In this document: piece after piece, positions 37,201 to 49,186 of the stretch
Layout of the letters: each line of letters begins with the position of its first letter
Position numbering within the stretch: the stretch's first letter is position 1
Assembly: GCA_014773175.1 (NCBI GenBank)
Contig: VXCM01000218.1
Span: 124,001 to 188,000 of the forward strand
Direction: 5' to 3'
Source of the DNA: Lucifuga dentata
Lineage: Eukaryota; Chordata; Actinopteri; Ophidiiformes; Bythitidae
Length of the DNA: 64,000 nucleotides
Program-made: the position numbers and the translations under genes
The notes under the pieces: generated by a model
The model's database searches: none
The model's input: only the letters and a program-made list of their open reading frames with translations
Told to the model about the DNA's origin: nothing

Positions 37201-40200
37201 CTGACTTTTTTATTTATGCCACGCCACAGTTCAGTTCAGCACTATAGGAGGCTCAGCTCTCAGAATTCACAAGCAGCACCTTCAGAATGAATATCATTCA
37301 TCATATGCTTATGCACACACATACCTGTAATCCCTTATATTTTACTGCACATAATGATTGTTTTGCTTTGATAGTCAAAAGCTTGATCAACCCCGTTTTC
37401 AATGGAGTAGCAGCTTAGCCTCTTATTTACAGCATCTCCAATCTGCCACCTTTTTAGGCCTCCCACAAGGTTTCAAAGTGTTCATTCCTATGGTACAATT
37501 AGCAACCCACAGAACGGGATAATGGTGTCCAGAAATACAGGATGGAGCACAGCACGACTCCTACATGCCCATATGCCACGAACAGCGTTTATGCGACCTT
37601 TCGTGCTGTAATGTATTGCCTATTACCCAACTGGCATGACAAATGACTTCAGCAGCATATTGAATGTGTAAGCACATGATCAGCATTAAATCTTGCCACT
37701 TAGCAGGCTGAGTTATCAGTCTGAGTTATCATTTGTTTAGGACTTTGAATAGCAGCAAGCAGGAGGGAAAATATTATTTCACACTTAGCCAAAAAGTAAT
37801 TAACCCATTTTTAATCACATTTCTTATTCTTTATACTGGATTGCCCATTGTGGTTTGTTTTATTTATTTATTTATTTGAGGCGATGGTGTTAAGAGCAGA
37901 ATTTGCACTAAACTTTTTCTTTTGTGCGTAAAACTGTAAAAGAAAAGTTCAAATGGCTCAACCCTTCCATCATTTCCATAAAAATTTTAGACATTGAGCC
38001 GACTATTTTTCCACGGTGAGTCATAAGTGCGATAGTACTTTAATTTCTTGATCCTGAGCATTAATAATGAAGGAGTACAAAGGTTCGAGCGTCAGCGCTT
38101 TGCTGACATTCCTGTGGCAATTAAATGATCACAATCAGATGAAGTGCCATGGAAAGAAATAAAGTAAGAGGCAACTTGACAGATGGCAGTTCCTGTTGTG
38201 GCAATTCCGGTGAGTTGAAGATAGAGGATATGATTCAGCAGGGAGGTGTTATTTTTCAGCCAGCAGAGGAGGGACACTGTTGCAATTTGCAGGCACCACA
38301 CTGTATTTTACTTCAGGGTTAATATTTACCCAGCAGCATTCTCAGTTGTCTGTCCTCAGTAACCTCGTGATGTTTCTGTCTGAGGTCTCCACTTATAATT
38401 CACTAAACAGTCTTTTGCTAAAAACTCCTATGAAAAGCTCAGGGCTGGTGCTGGTTTGGATCATGTATTTTTGCTCAGATTGCTGTTGACTTTCCAAGTA
38501 GAATTGTGATTTTATGTGCCTTTGATGCACATAGTTAGCCAGAAAATTACTCACACAAACACGGGGCGAGTTCAGCTTTGGCCGTAGGGATTTTTGTCTG
38601 TATGTCTGATTGCTCTTTTAATTTTTTTAGCAGAGGGTGTGCCCCAGGTGTTTTACTTTGGGCCCTGTGGAAAATACAATGCCATGGTTTTGGAACTGCT
38701 GGGCCCAAGTCTCGAGGACCTCTTTGACCTCTGTGACCGGACCTTCTCACTGAAGACCGTCTTAATGATAGCTATTCAGTTGGTAAGTTTGTTTAAAAGA
38801 TCTTCTGCTGAACACTTTTGCCTTAAGCAGTCACTGTTAATGTTACACTGGACACAAGCCGAGAAGAAACCAAACTTCCAGTCAGAGTAGCTTTACACAC
38901 ACACAACATCTTTGTATTACACTCTGTCCGATGCATTACAAAAGGAGACAATTTGTACAATGTTGTTCCGCCTATAGAGATACACTTGGTAAAATGAAAT
39001 AAAGAAATAAATGAGGACACAGTGCAGCTTGGAAAGGCTAAACCAGATGCTCAAAGTAAGGATGGCAAAGTCCTCACCAAGTGCTCTTGATGCAATTGTA
39101 AAGTGTTTTGATCAGAAAAAAATATATTGTCTACATGAAGTTTCAGGGATATATTTTTGAAGAGTCTATTATTGACGTCTTTACCTACTCTGATATCTCA
39201 AGGTTTCTAACATGCTTCATTTTGTTGGCACAAAATCTGCAGCACTTGTAAGCATATTGAAGCATGGATTTGAGGAAATAAGGCAGAAAAAATAACAACA
39301 AAACATCCCATTATTATATCATCGTCGTAGGCTTATTATGATTTCCTCCAAATCTCTGTGGAGCAAAGCGTAGTACTGCCTGTGTCTTCTCCGTCAGTCT
39401 CTCCTCTGTATGTGTCTGCTGTCTTCTGTGTTTTTTTGGCATCTACTAGTGAAGCTGCAGTGAGCTGATACTCCTACTGATTGCACTCGAGTGAAAGAAA
39501 GCCACATTTCACATTTGTTTTAGAAGTCAGTGATTATCAGGTTCCCCCAAGATCAAGTCCAAGATCTTTAACACACAGGCATGTACACAGATTACTGAAC
39601 ATGCCTCATCATTAGCAAGGTAGGAAACTACAGGAAAGACTGTGACAGGTACACAAATCAAATCATTTAAGCACACACGCAATAGAGTAATAGGCCTATC
39701 CTTGTTATTTGCATTAAAAAGTACAAAAAAATTGTTTTTGAGGTTGTGGTCAGTTGCTAAGAAATGTCTTGGAGGGTCTCATCATCACATTCAGTAAGCA
39801 ATTTCTCAAATCAGTCAGAATCCTGCTGTTAATCGCTGATGCTGTGCAGCAGGATGCTCTTATCCAGCTCAGCATTACTCAAGCCTACCTTGTTTGTTGG
39901 TGGTGGTTTGTATTTGAATAATGGGATTTCTAGTGGCTTGTTACCTGCAATAATACCGCTGAAACAAATACTGTAATAAGATGTAAAATTGACAAATGGC
40001 AGCCTCAGTTTCTGTGATGCAAATGTAAATTGTGACTCATTATGTCTAACTCTTTGCTGACTCAGATGACAGGTTTGTGATTGTGTTTCTTTTTAATGTT
40101 TCTTCTTTTTAAATCTGAATCTCGTATTGTTTCTGACCAGATTTCTCGAATGGAGTATGTGCACTCTAAAAATCTCATCTATAGAGATGTAAAACCTGAA

Positions 40201-43200
40201 AATTTTCTCATCGGACGGCAAGGGAATAAAAAGGAACACATAATCCACATCATCGACTTTGGCCTGGCCAAAGAATACATCGATCCTGAAACCAAAAAAC
40301 ACATTCCATACCGGGAGCATAAAAGCTTGACTGGCACTGCCCGGTATATGTCCATCAATACACATTTGGGCAAAGGTAAGCTGAATTTCATAGCATGGTG
40401 TTTGCCTCGGGCCTGTAGTGTTTTTATTTATTTATATGAGGTAGTTTTGCAGTTTACTCTTTTGCAGTTTACTCTTGATGTTTCTCAATGAAATTTTATA
40501 AAATTTTACAGAGCAAAGCCGACGAGATGACCTGGAGGCCTTAGGGCACATGTTCATGTATTTCCTCCGTGGGAGTCTACCCTGGCAAGGACTAAAGGTA
40601 TTCAATGTTACAAAATCAGTTTCAGCCAATTTGCTTTAGAAGGCGGGATTCGTTGACATGGCTTTCTGTTTTGGGTCTCCTGCAGGCTGACACTTTGAAA
40701 GAACGATACCAGAAGATTGGAGACACGAAACGAAACACTCCCATCGAGGTCCTTTGTGAGAACTTCCCAGGTATACTGATGGATCAGGCTGTAAAGCTTG
40801 ATGAAATATATGGCAGACATAAATTAGATGTTTTAAAAGATCAGTAAATGGTGGCATCTGTGTGATTTTTAGCAATCATTAACTCGTTGCAGATACGTTC
40901 CAGTAATAAAGCTTCTTCTGAATTCAAACCTACCTACCTTAAATTTATTATGTATATTATAATGATAACGTTATGTTTATATAGTTTATATATTATTCAG
41001 TGTTTCCCATAGGTAGGCTTTACTAAATTTGGTAAATTGGATACACGGCATGCCTGCCCACTGCCACAAGTACATTTTCAACCTGTGGGAAACACTGATA
41101 TGTATTATGTATTTATATAGTACCTGAATGTCAGAGCTACATGAAAATAAAAATGACAAACCATAGAAATATATAAATGAACTCAGCTCCAGTGTTAAAA
41201 TGACAGAACATTAAAAGTTAAAGCATCATTTGTTGCTGTTTCAGAGGAGATGGCCACCTACTTGCGATACGTGAGGCGGTTGGACTTCTTTGAAAAGCCT
41301 GACTATGAATATCTGAGGACTCTGTTCACAGAACTGTTTGAGCGAAAAGGATACACCTTCGATTACACATACGACTGGGTTGGCAGACAGATCGTAAGTA
41401 ACTCGCATTAACTATTAGCAGATACGTTTTTGTGCCGGCTGTTTGACAGCACGGCGTTGAACTGGTTACTGTTTCCCACAGCCGACACCAGTGGGGTCTG
41501 TCCACATAGACTCTGGAGCATCTGCTGTCACAAGAGAGAGCCATTCTCACAGAGACCGGCCTTCACAGCACCCACCAATAAGAAACCAGGTACACCACTT
41601 CCTGTTGATGTTGGATGTGGCAGACTTTTTTTCTTTTTGTTAAGTAGTTTGGAGTTAACATACAGTAAGATAGTCAACTGTGACGTGATCTAGAATAGCA
41701 CAAATAATTCAAAATGTAATACATTGACTTGTCTAATATGTTCACTTGTGTAACTAGACAATTGAGCTAATTCTGAGGCAAAAATTAAAATGCAAACGCA
41801 CCATAATCATTACGTTGAATGAGATTGAGGCCAAAGCTTGAGATATATTGTAGAAGTATACCTCCAGTTGGCTTCAGGCTCATTAGTTCCTGGTTGAGCT
41901 TCCTGGCTTGAGTCTCACTTTGATTTTGATTCCCTCTTTATTTTACAATTTTGATTTTCTTCTACATTTTTCATGCTGCTTTGCATGGTTCCCGGCCTTG
42001 CGAACTCATCTTACCTAACACATTTATTCCATCACCCTTCCCTCTTTCATTGCACCCCCAATCCTACCTCCTGTTTCATCACCGACTACCACAACTTGAG
42101 CAGACAGCGGCCTCTGACCGACGAGGAGCATGGGAGGTGCAGCCCACTCGCCAGGCAAACTCCTATCTGACCTCCCACCTGGCAGCGGACAGGCACGGGG
42201 GCTCAGTGCAGGTATATACCACTCACATGATCAATCCACAGCCCCCACGCAGGCTCTGTGGAGTCAGATCTGTCTCATAGGACTAAATCCAGCAGATTAC
42301 CTGCATATGTGCAACGTGGCCTGTAGATAAGGAGAATTGAGCACAAGTGCTTTGCTGTAATCTGTAAATGTCCATGGTTAACTTGGAATTCCAAAGTGAA
42401 AGTGCGGTTCAGAATTGAGTTTACATTTTTCGAGTCTGTTTGTGGCAGGCTAGCAGATGTCTACCTCTGTATGTAAATACAGAGGTAGACATGTCATTTC
42501 TACTTCATCCTCTACTGTCATTGTAAAAAGCATTAATACGGGATTACACCTCCTTTCAGACAGTCATAATTGATCACACATTGATTTAATGTTTCAAATT
42601 ACACTTTTTTTTAAAATCAGGATTTATTAAGATTATTTCATATTATGAGAATAGTTTATCAGAATAGACACCTGCTTCTACGTGAGACAGATCTACAACC
42701 ATATTTCTTTCCACCCTTTTACCCCTTGCTGGAAATAGTTTCTGCACCACCACATGCATGTCATCTGGTGCCACCACCCCAGATGGTGAAAATGTGATAC
42801 AGCTTTAGAAACAGCAGCCCTGTTTGCAGCATTATATGTCAGATCCTGTTTTCATGACGCTTGGACATTCCCTGCAAGATCAAGAAGCCACTTGCATGGC
42901 AGGGTGACCTTGCTCAGCCGGTTTAGTGCATGCTCTGAAGCCACAAATGATCATGATGCTTAAAGGCAAATACTGGTGTAATTTTGACTCATCGCAACTG
43001 CCTGAGATTGGCCCTGCCTTTAACAAACTTTTTGTGCAAAGGTTTATACATTGTGTTCTTTTGTAGATCTCCTCCTTCATTTTAAAATGCTATTTATGTT
43101 GAAATGGTGTGGAACAACTCTAATATATGAAAATTTCTAACCAGAGGTTTTTTTCACCATTTTGTAAATTATTTTCATTAGTTTTGCCACATTACCGTAT

Positions 43201-44644
43201 TACTCTACTACACCTTGTCACACACTGATATAGATATCATATATCTTATATCCTGACCACGTGGATGTCAGTGATCATCATCCATGATCACTGTGGATGT
43301 CACAGTGACCATGTTTGACCATGACCACAATGACCATGTTCAGTGACCATGTTTGCTTAGTCGTGGCACTTTGGTCAAAAGGTCTCTTCCATCTCTGATC
43401 CAAACAATATGCAGGTAATCTTAGGTAACTATAATTTATATTCAAATTTAGATTCCAAAGCAAAAAATGATTTGATTTCATTATGCAAACTCACGTGGGT
43501 TCTGGTACATAATACTTAAATTTAGCAAAAGCAAACTCCTCATTTTCATAAGGGTGTCACCTACATTTCAAAACTTTGAAGCCATCTGGAGTGACATCCA
43601 AACATTTTCACCTTGAATGGCAGTGAACTGTATTTATTAGGGTGTGATTTGCTGAAGCGTACAAATTATACACATATGCACATATTTTGTAAAGGGGGAG
43701 CATTCTCACTTAATAACAAGACAGAGTTCTACTGGTATTGCCCTTTAAGTCAGTATAATTAAAAAAATGTCTTAAAAATACCATATTATAAAACAAACCA
43801 TTATTTTCTGCAGTTAAAGTGTCATTTCTCCTGTAGGTTAATGGAACTGTGCATTTTCTAATTTTGTCTTTATGTGTTAGTGGTGTTTGCCTTTCTAGTT
43901 TTAAGCACAAGGAGTGTTGAGTGTTTTATTTATTTATATATATATAATGCCAGCGAGTGAAAGCATCAAATATTGTTTGTAATTTAATATGACACACATT
44001 AATGTTGTCTGCTTTTTTGGAGGATTATTGATGTGTTGTTTTTACTCGGTCGTTCCATATACGAGACAATAAAAGTCAAGTGAAGTAATCTAAAAGAAAA
44101 TTCCACCTCTGAGTCGAGGAAACATCTTCATCATTTTAAAACATATATTGTGAAAATGAAAGAAATGGAGCGTAATTCATACAAATACTGTGCTTTAGAT
44201 CTTTGTTATTCTACATTATCCACAAACAGCACACCAGAGCATCAGTGATGAGATCAGATCAGTGCATGCAGCACAAACAGAATATTTAGGAAACCACTTT
44301 AGTACATGGCTCTTTTACACGTATCCATAAATTAACAGTTTGTTTAATACTGACTGGAATCAGTCAGAAACAAAGCTATAGATGGAGCAAAATAATTTAT
44401 CAAAGGCAATTGTCTCATTTTGTTAACAAGAAACAGCTCCATATTAATTATTTTTGCATTAATTGGTCTTTCTGAATGAACACCTGTCTGTGCTACAGGT
44501 GGTCAGCTCGACCAATGGGGAGCTGAATGCAGACGATCCGCTGGCAGCTCATTCCAACGCTCCAATCACAGCTCAGGCAGAGGTGGAAGTGGTCGACGAA
44601 GCCAAGTATGTGTCCTGCACCCTGCACGCTCCTCCATGTCTCTG

Positions 44645-44682
<38 letters not shown>

Positions 44683-47169
44683 CCTCCCCCTCTTTACCTC
44701 TGACTCTATTGCTTCCTTTTGCCATCCTGTGAAATTGCAGCAGCCCCACCCCTGCTGTCATCCCGCTCTTCCTCCTCTCACCTAATGTCCACTGACTGTG
44801 TGGATTTTTGTTCTCGACTGTCTATGCTCACATTTGTATTTGAAGAAACAAAAACCCTATTACACTAATCACTTTTGGAGCTAATAGTTCTCGTTCTCGT
44901 ACAAATAGCCTAAGCAGTCAACCGCTAGTATATTCTACACTGATTGCCATCATACATGTTTCTTTACTTTTGAGTAGCTTCACCACCATAAAGGAATACT
45001 TCACTGTTTTTTAAACTATACGCAATGATCACAGTTAAAGGGATGTCCTGTCATTGCTCCCTGTAATGGAGTCAGCTTTTTAAATTACCTCACATTGTTC
45101 ACAAATCTATTAGCAGTTCTCTCTTCTGCAACTGGGGAAAATGCCAGAAAGGGTGGTAGCTGTGTGTGGTGCCAAAGTTGCCTGACAAATAAACAGTGCA
45201 TATAGGTTAGAGTAAGACTGAGTCCTGTTCCTGTTATTGGCACTGACTAACTCAGCCAGCTCACCTTCATCACCAGTAGCTGGAACGATGCCACACTGCG
45301 CGGTTAGCCACCCGCCATATGAAGACAGTGTTGCAGACAGATTTCCACTCGCTTTCTGACTAATTCTGTCACCTTCACCTTTTAATGTTGATCTGCATGT
45401 AAAAGGGGGGATTGAAATTTGTTTCAAACATAAACCAAAAACTGACAGACTTTGTGTTTGTTTAATCCAGTCATCCATCACACAGGCATACAGGTGTAAT
45501 GTCATTTGCTTGCTTGGTAAATGTGACTGACATAGCTGCTCGTGGTGCTACTTAGCTTAATTAATACGAGGATGTTCATTGCTGGAACTGACCCTTCCTA
45601 ACGCGGTTAAAGAAGTTGCTGATCGATTGGTTTTTGGGTATTGCAGCGGTATTTGCAAAATTCATACTTCCTAATGTGTAAGCCACAAAGTAATGCACCT
45701 CAACATGCAACATTCACCATTAATTCTGGGTGTTACTTGTTTGAAACAAATGGGAGCTTTAATCTAAGTAGAAATTTTCTGTTACTGGTTAAATAATAAT
45801 TTTTGCTTCTATAAATACTGATACTAAAGTGTGGTGTAAGAGATGCAGTAAAAGAGGTGGAGCATGTCTTTAATTTTAAAATGTCTGTTCTATTGTTGGT
45901 TTAATTATTGAATTTTCATGCTTTCCAGATTTTAAATGAATGATTAAAAAAAAACTGAAGTTGAAGTGTATTATCCATGCACCAGTGAACATAGAATTAC
46001 TGTATGTGAGCAGCTGATTAATATGAAAATGAGACAAAATTATTCTCAAGTAAAATACCAAAAGCTTGGTGTTCCTCCATCCTAAATTAGATGGTAAGTT
46101 CATCTTGTAGTGTTGTAAACGGCTAGGTTTAACTTTAAGAAGTTTGCCATTTCACAATTTATGTATCTTGTTTATCACAGATATTTATCAATGTTTGCAG
46201 CAAAAGTTCAGCTTGTTTAGGTTATTGTAAGAGAATATAGCATGGTGTAACGTGACCTTGCTTTTTTCTGCTGTCCTCATTGAAGCTACCAGAGATTTAT
46301 TCACTTTAATCAGTGTTTATTTCTATTTGTAGCTGATGAAAGACCTTCCGTCTTTTCTCTACTTACATAATTGTTTGATATGATAATTGGCATCTTTCCT
46401 GGGCTCCTCTTTAATACCCTGTCAAACCAGTTGCTGTTTGGTATAAGAATACGATGTAATGAATGCAAATCTCGCCACACTTATTGTTTTGCACGTTAAG
46501 GAAATATTAAGTTTCTACAGTGAAATATTGCATTGTTGTCTATTGCTGTCGTAACAACCTTTTTCTAGATTCATTGGTCAAATGTTTGCTTCTGACCAAC
46601 AAACAATTAAACAAATAACTTCCCAACTGCACAGAATCAGGTTACAGTAATCATATAAGATAGACATATATACAGCTAGACCAGCATTATCGGATATCAT
46701 CTTATACCGATACATAAAAGAGTATATGTATGCCGATACGTATTATTGGATATCATCTTATACTGATACGTATGATAGTATATGTTTGCAGAGATGCTAA
46801 AAAATTGCAGCACCTTTTAAAAACCAAATTTCAGTGATGCTTGCAGAAAACTTTGTATATGTTGTGCTTTCATGTGTGAAACAAATATTGGTCACTATAT
46901 TGTTTTCAGATTACTTTTTTATCGGCCTGATATTGGCCTTAAAAATCAAGCATCTGTTGGACTCCAACTCCTCCAGCTGATTTTAAGGCTCCTACACACT
47001 GTGCAATTAGAGCGATCTCTTAAGTTCTTCGGACATCACGTGTGGAATTGGTATCAGACTTTACGAGATCCAGTTTGATTCATGTCAGACTGTGCAATAA
47101 ATGTCTGGTAAAAATGCAGCGCTATGACAAGCAGGTTAAAAACAACAGTGCAGGCACACAGCTGAGAGG

Positions 47170-47232
<63 letters not shown>

Positions 47233-49139
47233 GTCTGTCTCTTTCTCTCGCTCTGTCTCAAAGTGTAATTCTCAGTTTAAAAATGGCCAAAACAAAACAG
47301 TTTTCTTAAGAAACACATCAGTCTGTTGTTACTTTGTGAAATGATGGTTATTCCATCTGTCAGATACAAATGTGTGTCTTGTCTTGAGAGAAAACTGGAT
47401 CTAACATGGCAGAAAACAAAGCAGAAGGTCCAGATGCAAAACTGCTCATGAGGATTAGTACATCAGAGTCTGTAGTTTGAGAAACAGACACCTTATAGGT
47501 TGGCTGCTTCCTTAAGTAGTACATGCCAAATACAGTGTCATCTGCAACAGTGAAAAGACAACTCCAGGACAGCAACAGACTGACATTTTCTTTAGAAATC
47601 TGTTTTGTTTGGGCTATTTTTGAACCTATAATTGAACTTTAGGAAAGCCAGTACCTTGCAACGAAGTAAAGATTCTGCATAACACAATAATGGGTTTCAG
47701 GTGTGCTAACACAATTACAAAGGTGTTTCGAATAACCAATTAGCATTTAAATATGATTCATTAAGGTTAAAAGAGTTTATTATAAGGACATTAGAGTAAT
47801 GGCTGCTGAAAATTGCCATTTGCAACACTATGATGTCTTGGCTGTATATTTAAGTCAATGTAATTCCATCTTGGTAAATAAAAGTTTAAATTTCTAAAAA
47901 AAAAAAAAAAACATGATTCCAAACTTTTGAATGCTAGTGTACACAATTAACAGAGTTGTCACGATTATTACAATGTTTGAACCTCAGAAAAATCTTCATG
48001 ACATTTTGTGCTGTGTTTCTTTTTATTTATATATTTATTTGGTTAGTTGGTTGGTTGGTTAGTTGGTTAGTTGAGTCTTAGCTGTCGTCACTGTGTGAAA
48101 TTTTGGTCCTAAATTTCCTGACGGTCAGAATTTTGTCTCAGGTTGTTTTGGTCGCAAGAGCACAAAATCTGCTGTCCATACATACACCTGTCTCATTGCG
48201 ATGTTGGACCATTGTGGATCTACGACCAGGGATTTCTTCATGTTTTTCTCACGATCATTGTCTTTTGACACAGCCAAAAGTCGCACAGTATGTAGGAGCC
48301 TTCACTGAGCTGATTTCTCTCATGCATTCTTATGGAGTCACATAATAAAACCAGCTTCCACTCACAGAAATCTGCCAGAGTAGCAGTTCTGTAGTCTTTT
48401 TCCTTGAACTGATAAGACTTTCCTCTCTGTGTCCATCTGTGTCCTGTGAGTGTGTGTGTGTGTGTGTTTGCATGTATGTGTGGCATGAAGCCAGTTTCCC
48501 CATCATCTTGGTCTTGCTGTATTAATCTATCTTTCTTTTCTCTTTACACTCTTTCCTCTCTCTCTCTCTCTTCTTGTAGCTGCGTGAAAATGCTCAACCT
48601 GTGGTGAGTCCCTCTCTGCTCGTCCACATCAGACTCATGGGACAGGGAGTGGACCAGCCTAGGCTGGGCCCAGTGGAGTTTTTACTTCCAAATTTTAAGT
48701 GGACTCTCACTGGAACAGTATTACCATGCACTTTATGCACACATCTGAGAACCCTGATATGTACTATAAAAGTCTAAGGGAGGGATTCATAAAGCAAAAT
48801 ACATTTAACGTGTCGATAAGAGCAATGTCATGCAACCGCATTCTCTCTGTAACGCCTGTTACCAGCATCTTTTAATGTTTGCCTTGGAAGAGGCATAAGG
48901 AGTACTGTATTTCCTTATTTAAATGTTGGGTAAGCGATTCATAAACTACACCGTCATCCAAAAATGAAGAGCGTATCAGTCTGGTGGTAAATTTCACGAT
49001 GTGAGATCAACATTTTTAACTTGTATTTGTCCAGTCAGTCAATCAGTTAATTTAAGTGGTGACTTTTGATCTGATCTCACACACGTTCTTGTGGCATTGC
49101 AACGCCTCACCTGCTGCACTCCGTCTCTTTTTTACACAC

Positions 49140-49186
<47 letters not shown>

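Noticed and set aside
45110..45505. 131-codon open frame on - strand in a csnk1g1 intron
   Set aside because: No domain, no splice signals in register and no family resemblance; probably chance.
47172..47260. Repeat array considered as CRISPR or satellite
   Set aside because: It is an ordinary (CT)n microsatellite with no spacers. The genome is eukaryotic.
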